Assembly: GCA_963920705.1 (NCBI GenBank)
Contig: CAWUCO010000292.1
Span: 62,001 to 126,000 of the forward strand
Length of the DNA: 64,000 nucleotides
Origin: Odiellus spinosus
Taxonomy: Eukaryota; Arthropoda; Arachnida; Opiliones; Phalangiidae
Direction of reading: 5' to 3'
Shown: positions 48,861 through 60,467 of the stretch, in pieces
Position numbering within the stretch: position 1 is the stretch's first letter
Layout: each line of letters starts with the position of its first letter
The notes under the pieces: generated by a model
Database searches by the model: none
Seen by the model: only the letters and a program-made list of their open reading frames with translations
What the model was told of the DNA's origin: nothing
Program-made: the position numbers and the translations under genes

Positions 48861-49110
48861 ATTGTTACAATTAAAATATATCGATGTATAATACTATAAC
48901 GTATGAATTAGCTATTTTATCAGTTTTAATTAATTAGGCGGAATTTTTGGCCATACTAAATATTTAGATTGGTAAATGCTTTAAAACACTTCTTGGATAC
49001 CTCGTGTCAAACGAGTTAGTGGACCCTCATAATTTATTTTGCTGTATAATTACATATATTTTTCTTTTTATATCTGGGTAAAATGGATATATAAGGCATA
49101 AGTCTTAAAA

Positions 49111-51406
49111 ATGTATATGGTCGTAGATTTCTCGGAAACATCGGCTACTGGAGATATCGAATGCGGTGTTGTTAACAGATCATGGTTAGATGAAAGTAGT
49201 AAAAACTGCTTTTGGCCACCTTATACTAATGCTAAAAGACTAGTCAAAGCTATATTAAGTTCTGAAGAACCATCAGAGAAATGGATGGAATATGGAATAG
49301 CGAAAGTGTTTTACAAAACTGGTAAATTAAAATTAACATGATAGTACAATAATTTTACATAAGTACGCCATATCTATTTCCCATAACATATAGTTGCGTG
49401 TAAAACCAATTCACCACGGAGCATTAAGTATATGATGTCAAGGATCTGGTATAAAAGTTTGTTCTAAGTTTTTTCTTAGAAATATATGTTATATACTTAT
49501 GTATTGTATTATAAAAGTCAACGTGAGAATTGGTTCTCATCCGAAAGCGCTTTATAGTATATTATTTATAGTACTTTAAATACTGTCATAAATAAGATGT
49601 AAATCTAAAATAAATAAGATGTAAATCTAAAATAAATAAGATGTAAATCTAAAATAAATAACATAACTAAATATATTTAGACAATTACAAAGTCGCAGAA
49701 TCTCAGGCAAAAGAATGTGAATTGAAGTCAGATCTTGCAACAGACTGCAATGAGAATGAAAAAATAAACAACCCTACCAAGAAGAGAAAGAGAAAAAGAA
49801 GAGAATCTGTTCGGCATTCTTCTAAAGGAAGGAATAATTCAGGAGAGGTGGATTTAATTAATGATGATGGTATGTATAGCTTGCTAAGCCTGACCTACTA
49901 TATCTTTTTTCCTAAGACTTCTCCTGATATATCATCAAAAATTCCTACTTGATATCCATTGTCTTAGCGTTTAATATTATTTTTCCCAATTATTAATTTT
50001 TCTTAGATCATCTTTCAAAACTTATTGAACCAAGTTTGCCAAATATACCAAATTTTCGGTCAAACGAGAGTAATTCAGGATCACCATCTTCTGTTTCAGG
50101 TATGTAAATATATACCCATTCTACATAATAATTTGGTTATTTTTTAATTTAAAATTTAAACAGTGCAGAATGTTTCTAGCCAAAACACTTGTTTGGGGAA
50201 AATGGCTCGCTTGAGATTTCTAGCGAAAACGAATCCGATGAAATTCATAGGATAAGCACTCCTTCAAGATCTACCTCGTCTAAAACCAATAAAGATGATT
50301 CTGCTCGAATTATGAGATTAATTCCCCCAAGAACTTCTCAGCGACTAATTTATGATGGCCCGTGTCTAAACGATTAAACTGATTTAAATAGAATTAATTC
50401 TACATCTTGTTGTAAGAAGCTTACAGGAAGCCTTTAAATTGGAGGAGGAGAGTGTCTTTGTTGAGGGAATGCCTTTCACTTACGTTTTCTTTGATAGAGG
50501 AAAGCAAAAATGATAAAGACGCCGAAGGACATAATTCTATCTAAAGAATTTTTTTTTTCTCCCCTCTGTTTTCCTAATTTTTCGCATCGTAACGTTTTTA
50601 TGTAAAAAAGGCTGCATCCTCTCTTTAATGGTACTCTACCTCTTCCAACTGTCATTGTCATTTTGAAAAAATAATCATTTCGAAATTAGATTGTAGAGAG
50701 CTGATTGATTTAATAAAGCGAGGCCAAAAACTTCAAGAAGCAACGTTGCGAGAAGTTGGTACCCTTAAATCGCAATCTTTAAGAAACTTTGAAGTATATC
50801 TTGTAGATAAAACAATTAATAATGGTAGGTATATACTTAATATAAGAGGCGCATTTAATTAACTAGTATGTAATTTTACTCTCTTTAAAATCTCTTTTCT
50901 TGGTGGTTTAGGGGGTAAAAGCATAGGGGATGGAACAAGACGAATTTTATCTACCATTTTCAAAGACAGTTTTGTTCAACATTATAATTGGCAAGGTCAT
51001 GGAAAATTGCCCTTCAAAGTTTTAATTGCAAAAGATGTAGTAATTAGTAAGTATAGTTATTCTAAAATTCTAAGCAAACTAACCGAAAATTCCCTACCTC
51101 TTTATGGCTTTGGGGAGATTTTATCTGTAAACCGAGGATTATGGCTTCGGGATTTGTCGAAATACCAAAGGTATTTGGTGATGTTTCCTATTTGGGGATG
51201 ATGTCTGGAGGAGATTATCTGTACACAATACCAACTGAGACTAATTATAATATATCACTGCTAGGCATTGTAATCAATTATACTAGCTAAGCTTTAACAC
51301 AAAATATCTATTAATTTATCCTCAAGGTGCTGTTCGTTCAAATTACACTTTCAAGAAGGCGCAGGAAAATGAAATCGAAAATATAATAAAGGAGTGGTTG
51401 AAGTAG
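49111..51406 (+). CDS. DUF4806-domain protein gene, seven exons, with a frame break in exon 4
   Basis: Exons by splice signals and frame: 49111-49321, 49681-49869, 50007-50099, about 50164-50376, about 50600-50824, 50912-51046, 51327-51406. The clean junctions are phase-1 GT..AG. The N-terminus MYMVVDFSETSATGD..VNRSWLD..FWPPY is the typical start of arthropod DUF4806 proteins. Exon 2 has a basic KKRKRKRRE run, likely nuclear. The C-terminus has LIDLIKRG, GDGTRRILSTIFKDSF, HYNWQGHG and a final ENEIENIIKEWLK, the DUF4806 domain. The exon 3 splice leads into a frame that stops after about 24 codons, while the long Ser-rich frame of exon 4 is shifted. Exon 5 shows a second shift near 50655. The copy is therefore probably dead, or uses other splice sites. 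Function of the family is unknown; many copies are repeat-associated. Confidence 0.8.
49583..49668. repeat. 22-bp tandem repeat in intron 1 of the DUF4806 gene
   Basis: Three and a half copies of AAATAAGATGTAAATCTAAAAT. Confidence 0.9.
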
Positions 51407-51529
51407 GCTCGCAATAGGCTCAACAAACAGAAGGGAAATAATAACAATTAAATCATAACTTTGTGTGAAAATAAATTTTTGAAATCATAATTTTTGACTC
51501 CAGAATTATTTAAAATGTAATATTAAAAC

Positions 51530-52050
51530 GTGTTTAAGGACGGTGTTTAAACATGTTTAAAGACGTTGTCTGAACATTTTTAAGGACAGTGTCAAAACAC
51601 GTTTTATAACGGTGTTGAGATGCCTTCAAGGATATGAGTATATGATGTTTGAACACGTGAAAGTGTGAGGTATAAACACATGAAAGTATGGGATTCGGAC
51701 ACGTGAAAGTATAATGTTTGGACACGTGAAATTATGAGTTTTGGACACGTGAAAGACTAAGGTTTGGACACGTGAGAGTATGAGGTTTGGACACATGAGA
51801 GTATGAGGTTTGGACACGTGAAAGTATGAGGTTTGGACACGTGAAAATATGAGGTTTGGACACGTGAAAATATGAGGTTTGGACACCTGAAAGAATGAGG
51901 TTTGGACACGTGAAAGTAACAACTTTGAGGACGTGTAGAATACGTTTAAATAATGTGCTAAAACACGTAAAAACGGTGATATGACACGTTCTGGTCACGT
52001 GTTTTGATCACGTACATTCGACTAGCTATAGATCACGTGTAGAACACGCG
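51530..52050. repeat. CACGTG-containing 24-bp repeat array, right side of the DUF4806 region
   Basis: Eleven or so units of GGTTTGGACACGTGAAAGTATGA, followed by looser AACACGT words ending at GATCACGTACATTCG. Minus-strand frames across it (FHVSKPH and similar) are repeat readings. Confidence 0.85.
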
Positions 52051-52254
52051 GTTTTGCTACCTGAGATACTCTCCAGTAGTCAATGCATATATTATGAGTA
52101 TCCGTTAAAGTTTGGATTTTCGACTATAAATGACGTTTAACTGAAAAGTATGACGTTTAACTGAAAAGTATCTCGTTTGATATCTTTAAAGTCATGTGAA
52201 CTTCAAAAATGACGAAGGAATGACGGCGAATTGAGAGCGGAGGTCTACTTGCAG

Positions 52255-52645
52255 GTCGAAATTTTTTTTTCCCAATTTTGAGAAAATAAAGGAGCAGGAA
52301 CGGAAAAATAAAAATTTGTGTCAGTGCTCCTTGAATGATGAATTTCCGGGCGTGGCTGTGGAGGGTCATTTGTGGACTTTCCGGAAAGGGACTATTAGGC
52401 TAATTTGTTTGATGGATGACGTCATTTGCTGACCGATGCCTTGTTTGTGGATTTTGGGGCGGGGCTTATTATGCAAATTTGTTGATTTGGAGTGGGTGGA
52501 AAGATGTTCCCCTAATTGATTATTTTGGGGCGAGGCGTATTATGCAAATTGGTTTACTTGATGACGTAATTTGTTTACTTTGGGGGCGGCGCTTACTATG
52601 CAAATTATTTTACTTGACGTCATTTGTTTTAGCCTGTATATACTT
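52255..52645. repeat. Inverted terminal block (right) with three GC-box/octamer units and CRE sites
   Basis: It contains TGACGTCA at about 52418 and 52616, and three successive units of GGGGCGGGGC or a close variant followed by TTATTATGCAAATT (about 52458, 52530, 52590). It is the inverted counterpart of 25780-25990, sharing GTGTCAGTGC, the GTGGAAAGATG segment and TTTACTTGATGACG. Confidence 0.6.
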
Positions 52646-52789
52646 TGGCTGGAGGAGCAGTATACAAGAAGACCTTATCCTCGAAACATAGCGTCTGCTG
52701 TTTTCGGAAATAGAATAGATTTTCTATTGTTGTGAATATATCTTAGCAACTCAGTAATACACGACGTTCGTTTGATATTCAGTCTTTGG

Positions 52790-54010
52790 ACACAACATTT
52801 AATGGAAACTTGGGAACTGAAGTCTAACCTAAGCCAAACCATTACAAAGTAATCGTCATTCTAGCATAACCCAGCCAAACGAAGTGTTTGTCCTTGAATA
52901 CACCGGGAATGTACGTCTACCCTAACGAAATTAACCATTTCGAAGTATTCGTCCTTCGTCCAACCTTGGGTATGGACGTCTATCAAAACCTAACCAAATA
53001 CGAAGTACTCGTCCTTGATCCAGCCTAGGGAATGAACGTGTAACCAAACCTACCCCAGCCAAACCATTTTTAGGAATTCATCCTTTATCCAGTCTTGGGA
53101 ATGGACGTCTAACCTAACCCAATCAAACCATATCGAAGTATTCGTCCTTCATCTAACCTTGGGAATGGATGTCTAGCCTAACCCAACCCAGCCAAACCAT
53201 TAAGAAGTATTCGTCCGTGAATACACTGGGAATGTACGTCTACCCTAACGCAATAAAACCATTACGAAGTATTCATCCGTCGTCCAACTTTGGGTATGAA
53301 CGTGTAGCCAAACCTAAACAATTACGTAGTACTCGTCCTTGATCCTTCGGGATGAACGTCTAACCTAACCTAGCCCAGCCAAACCATTTTGAGGTATTCG
53401 TCCTTTATCCAGACTTGGGAGTGGACGTCTAACCTAACCCAACCAAACCATTTCGAAGTATTCGTCCTTCATCTAACCTTGGGAATGGACGTCTAGCCTA
53501 ACCTAGCCCAATAAGAAGTACTCCTCCTTATACAACCTAGCCTAACTTAATCTAACCTAACCCAGCCAAACCATATCGATGTATTCGTCCTTTATCTAAC
53601 CATGGGAATGGACGTCTAAACTAACCCAAGCAAACCATTTCGAAGTATTCGCCCTTAATCTAACCTTAAGAATGGACGTCTAGCCTAACCTAACCCAGCC
53701 AAATGAAGTATTCGTCCTTGAGCACACTGGGAGTGTACGTCTACCCTAACGAAATTAAACCATTTCGAAGTATTCGTCCTTCGTCCAACCTTGGGTATGG
53801 ACGTCTATCAAAACCTAGCCAAATACTAAGTACTCGTCCTTGATCCAGCCTTGGGAATGAACGTGTAACCTAACCTAACCCAGCCAAACCATTTTCAGGT
53901 ATTCGTCCTTTATCCAGTCTTGGGAATGGACGTCAAACCTAACTTAACCTAACCTAATACAAAGTAAACCTACTTCATACCACCTAGGGAATGGACGTTT
54001 ACCCTTATCT
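52790..54010. repeat. About 70-bp satellite with CCTAACCTAACCC runs, forward array
   Basis: About 17 imperfect units: GAAGTATTCGTCCTT, ATCCAACCTTGGGAATGG, ACGTCTAACCTAACC, CAGCCAAACCATTTC. The internal CCTAA runs are one to three copies of the arthropod telomere-type pentamer. The same unit occurs in opposite orientation at 60440-62870. Confidence 0.95.
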
Positions 54011-56579
54011 AAGCCAACCAAAGCAGAAAACAGTCTGGAAGCTCCAAAATAGAGCTGATTTTAGCAATCAGTGCATCATTGGCTATAAGCGTGAAATTTC
54101 CTGAACATTTACGAAATATCCCGAACTCTAGCGAAACTTGGGCGTAAACAGTCGCAGCCTTATTTCCTTGTGTACTTTTGTTCTGACCGAATAATTTGGT
54201 TGATGTTTTCAACTAGGAGGATATAGGGGTGAAAGAGAGTTCGACTACCTCATAGATCTCGTTTGGGCAGGGAGAGACACTCACGCCCATCTAGTTGCCT
54301 TGGCTACGCGCATCACGTCATCACGAATTCTCAACTTTTACCAATAGACGAAGCGTTGAAGACCCTCGCAAAACTAGTTGCGCGTAAAAAGGCCACCGAA
54401 ACGATCGGAAAGCTATTAGCAAGAGGCCAGAAAGCGGTAAGCGATTTTCAATGCGAAAACAGGAGTCCAGCTCTCCTTCACCGCTATATCCTCCTAGGTT
54501 GCAGGCTACTACAGAGGCGGAGCCTATTCGGGGTGGTTGCCAGGACAATGCACATATACAAACAAAATTAATTGAATGAATTGCCTGTAAAACCAATTAT
54601 TATTTATATATAAAAATTAAGATTAAAAAGATAGTATTGTTAATTTTTGCCGGGAAAGTCGGAGCTGTATAAATTGTAGTTCGAGGAAGGAAAGTTGTTA
54701 GAGATGCTGCCTTTGAACTCGTTTGGAGTTATGGTCAAAGTACGAACCGGCTCCTTCGATAAATAATGGTCGTGGTATAGTCCAATTTGAAGATGAAATT
54801 TTTCTGTTCAGATACCTTCAAGTTCCATTGTTTAACTCTGAGTCGTATGTGTAAGAATCCTACGGTACACTCACTAGATTACCGATTCGACTTTGTAAGA
54901 GCATTGCTTTTCGTAGTCAAAGATAGAAATGGTCGCATCATCGATATCCGAACAAAGTATACCGAAGTCGAAGGATTGTGCAATTGGTCCACAACTTCCG
55001 TGTTAAAAATTAGAATATCTTGCAGAAAAAGTGGACATTTGGCTTGACGAACTGGATATTAGAAGAGATATCAAAGAAATAAAAAAATTTGCGCTAAGCC
55101 TAACTTGAAGTTTGAAATTGTAATTGTCCTGTAACCACAACCTAATAGACATCGCCTTTTGTGGTTGCTAATATGTTTGGTTTTACAATAAATATTATTA
55201 TTTCTATTGTTTTCATATTAAAATTAGGCTTATTTTTTACCAGGATAAAGTTCATGCACATCTGCTGGTATAAGAAAATGAAGTTTTGGGAGGACCTACT
55301 AAATATCTCTAAAAAAACATGCAGTCCTTTCAATCCAAGTCAACGTAATCCAGACAAAAGTTATGAAACCATGGACGTATCATTTTCGGTAAGGCAATCT
55401 AGAGGAGTTATTTAACGTCAGAAGTATAAGAGTACCGAAATATCAAAGGAAACTCATTAACTCTTTTCTATCCATCTAGCAATTTGAATTATTCGGAGAG
55501 ATATTGCTCCCTTAAGCCACTTTGTGAGGCAAATGGGACATTTTGGGCGAAGTGTATTTTTGTTTCTTTTGGTTGTGACTCAATAACTTAAGATTATTAT
55601 GTGGTTTTCTACCATCAAATAATTTTTGAGTAAAGGACGAATTACATATATTTACATGGTATTCTCTAACTTCAAAACGTGAAATTAGCGAGCGCGAGAT
55701 ACGATAACTACCCGATAACTTAACAAAGGTAACTCGTATTGAACGAAGAAAAAAAATCCATAATTTCTATAATTCAGCGTTTTTAGATAATTTTTCGAAT
55801 TGGTAGGCATAATCAAACAAATACTAGTAAAGAAATGTTTATAAAAGGAAGAAACGCATGGAGTAGATGGAGTTAAGTTTTTAGTGATAAAAACTGTAAC
55901 TGTGTCGAGAAAGCTTTCGATTTCGTAAAGTCTTCTTCAGTCTGAAAATTCAACGTTAATAGTAAAAAAATGCGTTTGCATTTCGCGTTTCAATCTTATT
56001 TCAATTAAAAAACGGTAGGTAGTGACCTTCGCTACACTTACGCTAAAATGCCAGCCAAGCGAGCGAACGGATTTGCGCCGAAAGCTCGAAATAATTAAAA
56101 TAGAGGAATATTTCGCGGAGAGAATGTTTTACGAGATCAGGATAATGGTTTTAAATTCTCCCGATTATATCAATTCAATAATCTGCTCGTCAAGCCAGAG
56201 CATTTAGTCCTAGGAAGTCCGATCCTCGATATAATTGAGGTAAGCCTTGTATCAGTTAAACTGTACCAATTTGATATTTCATATTCTCTATTCATATGTA
56301 AGGGTAGAACGATTGCCTGAGTTTCATTTACTTAAAGTATATTTGTGATTTTAAAGCTCAGTACGTCGCTCAACCTATTTTCGTTGAACCTTATTGATCT
56401 CCACGTAGCTAAGTAACACGCTAATCATTTTTCAGATTTTCGTACGTTAACTGCTGAATTTTATCACGATTTAAAAGATGTATACAGATACCGTAGGAAA
56501 TTCTACTAGTAACCCTGACAGTAAATTTGCTAGGAATGTGAAAGAGATCCCGCAACCAAACTGTATCTACGCTTAAAAT
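54011..56579. other. No gene recognised between the inverted satellite arrays
   Basis: Open frames at 54263-54571 (102 codons, with a basic KLVARKKATETIGKLLARG segment) and 54787-55047 (86 codons) have no known domain. A GC-richer 54230-54560 patch may be an exon or old element. A GAAAGCTTTCG..CTTCTTCAG stem-like motif at about 55910-55940 is related to the one at 4722. Confidence 0.4.
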
Positions 56580-56707
56580 TTAACAAGTTGGGAAACCAGA
56601 ATATAACCTCCCCGACCCCGACGTTAAGGTAAAATAACCTAGCCTAGCCCTACCTAAAATAAAGATGAAAAGAAATGTAGAGTATTGGAAGAGTAGAAGA
56701 AACAGCG
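56580..56707. repeat. Dispersed repeat, copy 2
   Basis: Direct copy of 38366-38495, starting CAAGTTGGGAAACCAGAATA and ending GAGTAGAAGAAACAGCG. Confidence 0.8.
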
Positions 56708-57837
56708 TGCATTTGAATCACACTTCTCTATTTCCATTAAGGTTTAGGAGTACAAGTATTTTCCCTTAACCTCAAGGATTCAGATAATGCAAATGAGTTT
56801 CCTACGTTACCCATAATTATATGCGGTAGTTCGTAGACTTCTTAATATACACACCAAATAAAATGTCCTGCATTACCCTTAATTATATGCGGCAGGGCGT
56901 AGATTTCTTTATAGACACACCAAATGAAATGTTTCTTTTCAAAGTAAATATGTAAAATACAAATTCTTGTAATATAAATTAACACTTGAGCATAGGCTGT
57001 ACTGTGTGATTATCATTGATACTCCTCAGATTTAATAAAGTCAAAGGATTTAGTCTGAGATGGTAAGGAAGACACGGAATTAAAACGACGAAGATATGGT
57101 AGCAAGTTCCTCTGGCACAAACAAAGAAATATTCTAGACTGAATGATCCATTTACAACCCATTGTCGGAAGATGATAGGCAATTTCTTCCGGTACAGTTT
57201 TTGTCTGAAATTCTTGTTTTCACGTGCTAATACAGGACCGTTACTGATATTTTCATCATATGAGAGATCCCAATCATTGGAAGAATCCTAGGATGGAGCT
57301 GGTCGAGAGGTTATTTTCCAAACCGGCTGACAAGACGTTAGTTTCCACTCCTATGATAAAAATATCTTAAAGACTGAAAGTAGACTAATTTCCATAATTG
57401 AATAGCACCTTTTATGTTTACAATTACGAGGCCGTATGAAGAGCTGCCGAGCTTTTACTGACTGTAGGTATCTCATATGTCGAGTCCGAAAAAACTCACT
57501 TCTTGCATGTTTCAATTCTTCGTAGCCAGGCCGTCTCTTTCTGGTGATAAATGAAAGCCGTGTCGCTGCTCTGTTGACTTCAAATGGTGATGACATTCTG
57601 CGCTGGTTGTTTATCTCCCTTAAGTCATTATAGCTCTCTTTCGTCCGGTCTGGTCTGGCCTAGCCGCGTCTCGTCTCGTTTCCTGGTCTGCTAACGAAGT
57701 TCACTGTACACGGCTGCTTTTGATTATGAAAATATTTGGAAATGTTTCTTGGTTGTATAGTGGAGAAAACTGAAGCTTATTTTTTTCCAACATCAGATGT
57801 CAATTTTTTCTTCAAAATTGTGGTTTTTTAAGCACTG
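56708..57837. other. No gene recognised; GC-richer patch at 57590-57720
   Basis: An 81-codon minus-strand frame (57351-57596, MSSPFEVNRAATRLSFITRK...) lies next to a patch of GTCTGGTC/CTCGTCTCG-rich sequence that could be an upstream region. I cannot assign a family, and no splice partner was found. Confidence 0.3.
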
Positions 57838-57969
57838 GACACCTACTGTACTTCTGTTCAAGGAGAGTTTTCACTACTATCGTTTTTCTTAAGAGGTTTA
57901 ATATTTTGTATCAATCCGCTTCAGCTTTAAATCTTATGTCGTTTCTATCTTGGATGCCCGTGTAAACGT

Positions 57970-58824
57970 GGTATGTGCCTATCATCGCAGTTCCTATTAG
58001 CGCAATTCCCATTAGCGCCGTTTCCCTTTAGCGCAATTCCCATATGGAGATAAATGTTTTTTTTTTAATTGAGTTACCGTGGTTCGGTAGCGGAATGGTT
58101 AGCATAGACGGCTTCTAACCAGAAGATAGTGAGTTCGAGCCTACATAAGGAAAATAATGTTTTAGTTTTCGATTTATTTGGTTCATGTAAATTTTAATAA
58201 TAATTGTGCTTCTTTTCAGTTTTAATTGTGGTTAGCAGTTTTATATAATGTAAGAAAAATTGGAAAAAAACGAAATAGATTGTGTGGTGATTTTTGCGTA
58301 CGTGTTTCTGTTAAGGTTTGCATGATTTTGCTGTTTTCCGTGTTGTGGGTCAGTTTTGTAAATTTCACGTCGGGTTTAATTACAGATTTAATTTTAATAG
58401 CCGTCAAGTTATTTTTTATGCTAAAATAAAAGAGAAAGTGGTACTACTAAATTACAAATTTTTCATTTAGGTAATTCTCATTTGTTAATTCTCTTTTAGA
58501 AAACATCGTTTTTGAACGTGATTCGGTGGTTTAGGTTAGTTTTTCTGAGACAATAAATGCTGAAACAGGAGACCCTTTAGAAGGTTGGGTTAAAAAAAGT
58601 TTTAGGAAAGAGTGGATTGCGCGTCTAGTACATAGCGGTTATTGGGAATTTGCGCTAATGGGAAACGGCGCAAATGGGAACGTCGTTAATGGGAAACTGC
58701 GCTAATGCGAACGGCGCTAATGGGAAATTGCGCTAATGGGAACAGCGCAAATGGGAAACTGCGCAAATGGGAATGGCGCTAATGGGAACTGCGCTAATAG
58801 GAACTGCGCTAATGGACATAATTC
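57970..58824. mobile_element. TIR element with 16-bp satellite ends, copy B, with 8-bp target duplication
   Basis: The compact form of the 15628-17304 element: ends GGTATGTGCC and GGACATAATTC, short satellite stretches at both ends, and the same tRNA-like core and GTTTTCGATTTATTT..GTTTCTGTT body. It is flanked by GTAAACGT (57962-57969) and GTAAACTT (58825-58832). The paralogous repeat X copy at 41411 shows the unoccupied site GTAAACGC. Confidence 0.8.
58076..58148 (+). pseudogene. tRNA-like sequence inside satellite element copy B
   Basis: GGTAGCGGAATGGTTAGCAT and GAGTTCGAGCC again look like box A and box B; CTTCT/AGAAG forms the middle stem. Its presence in both copies shows that it belongs to the element. 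Confidence 0.5.
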
Positions 58825-59806
58825 GTAAACTTACCTTTATTTAGATTCTTCAATCCAACCCAAGTTTGCAGAGAGCCTTAGCCTATACTGACCGTAATAC
58901 CTTTGCTTTTTGGACTAAATGATATACGGAAAACAGCTTAGCGCGTGTTGCCAATGCAAGCAGGTATTAAACGGTCACATATCATTAAATGTCTGGGCAA
59001 TTTCTTAAATATCTTCTAATCAATCACGAATTTTTAATTGATTTTTCAGCTTCGATATTAATTAGATTAATTTTTACAATATTAGTATATTATATTATAT
59101 TAAAATTTAAATGTATTATACGCTTCAATTCACTAAAAGATATCGCGGCATAAGGTCAAAATAGTAAGGGCATGGAAAAGGGGTATATATAGCTTTCGCG
59201 AACCTTTATTCATCGAGCCAGTAACCAAAAAGAGTTGGGGAAAACCCCCTTTCTCAACGTCAAGACGTTTATCGTAACCCTAGGCATTCGGTAACTGCAC
59301 CACAAAGACCCATAGAGGGAGGAGATGAGTGGAGTGGAAGGTTGATATGGACTATATTAGTGAGGGACGCCTCGCTCACATGGCCCGCTGAGATCGGACA
59401 CTAGAGGCTGGACCTTGGTGTGGTAATGGTAGGAGGTGATTATAGCAATGGGAGACGTCACATTGCTTATAATCGACTTCAACTGTACAGTATCGAGGTT
59501 TAACCGTAAAGTGGATGGTGGAATGCGATAATATGCAATTGGAGACGTTCTGTTGTATATAATTGCACGACACCTGAAACTCAATGTGGCAGCAACGCTT
59601 AAAGGAGGTCATTCCCGTTTAACGGAACTGAACTATAAGCTGGCATGATAACGTCTCTAGACTTTTGGCTCCACGAGCTGGATCACGTGATTTCCGTTTA
59701 CACAGGATATCCGCTTACGCCAGAAGTGACACACACACACACACAGACAGACATATAAGACCAGTGTAAAATCTCCCTTGAACTAAAGTTCAGTCGGGGA
59801 GGTAAA

Positions 59807-59925
59807 AATCAAATGATAAGAATTTCATGCCTAATTTTTCATTACGGTGAATTGAATGGGATACTCATGATATAATATAATAGTCAAACTTAAAGGGCTG
59901 AAGAGGCTAACCTAGTAGAAGAACC
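59807..59925. repeat. Direct repeat, first copy
   Basis: AATCAAATGATAAGAA through GGGATACTCATGATATAATA to GGGCTGAAGAGGC; repeated at 60347-60467 in the same orientation, 540 bases apart. The DNA between them (59926-60346) shows nothing recognisable. Confidence 0.85.
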
Positions 59926-60346
59926 CTGTGAATGTAATTTTCCGTTGCCGATAAAAAATACCATTAAAAATAGCTTATCTGCTGTTTTATAAATTAAATT
60001 TTTGTTCATCAATTTAGAACCACTTAATAAAGTTCGGCTAGGATTATGTTTTAACCTTTTCGTAACCCATTCAGCCACCTTTCTCTCTATTACTTCATAT
60101 ACCTTATTAATCTTTCATTATTGAAATCTTTGTTTATTCAAGAAAAGCACTCGTACTCAATAAACTATACTTTCTCTCTATTAACTCGAATTCAATGGAA
60201 GAGGTCTATTATCACCGAAATATTAGTGAGAAACGATTATCGAAACAATTGCGCAAGCGAGAAAGTTCACCACCATCCATAAGTACCGAATCTGTAAATC
60301 TCGTTTATATATATATTATATTATAGATATATTATTAAATCTAAAA

Positions 60347-60467
60347 AATCAAATGATAAGAAAATCTTGCCAACTTTTTAGTTACGGTGAATTAGGGTGA
60401 GTTTAATGGGATACTCATGATATAATATAATAGTCAAATTAAAGGGCTGAAGAGGCAACCCTAGTAG
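60347..60467. repeat. Direct repeat, second copy
   Basis: Second copy of the 59807-59925 segment with a few changes and a small insertion (GGTGAGTTTA). It is immediately followed by the satellite array. Confidence 0.85.

Larger units (their letters stand above)
57838..59806 (+). repeat. Dispersed repeat X, copy 2, interrupted by satellite element copy B
   Basis: Same order as 41200-42367: CCTACTGTACTTCTGTTC, CCCGTGTAAACG, [insertion], ACCTTTATTTAG, TGCTTTTTGGACTAAATGAT, CGCTGAGATCGGACACTAGAG, GTCTCTAGACTTTTGGCTCC, an (AC/AG)n run, and a terminal TGAACTAAAGTTCAG..GGGGAGG hairpin. No protein is recognised. Confidence 0.75.

Noticed and set aside
51007-51201. Frame running past the exon 6 donor of the DUF4806 gene
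   Set aside because: The GTAAGT donor at 51047 and the in-frame acceptor at 51326 restore the typical domain end, so the extension is intron reading.
51534-51998. Overlapping minus-strand frames with HVSKPH repeats
   Set aside because: Readings of the 24-bp CACGTG array in three frames.
52790-54010. Telomere
   Set aside because: TTAGG-like pentamers are only a minor part of a 70-bp unit, and the array is internal with a second, inverted array 6 kb away.
57351-57596. Possible first exon of a host gene (MSSPFEVNRAA...)
   Set aside because: No recognisable domain, splice partner or homologous copy in the window; too little to call.
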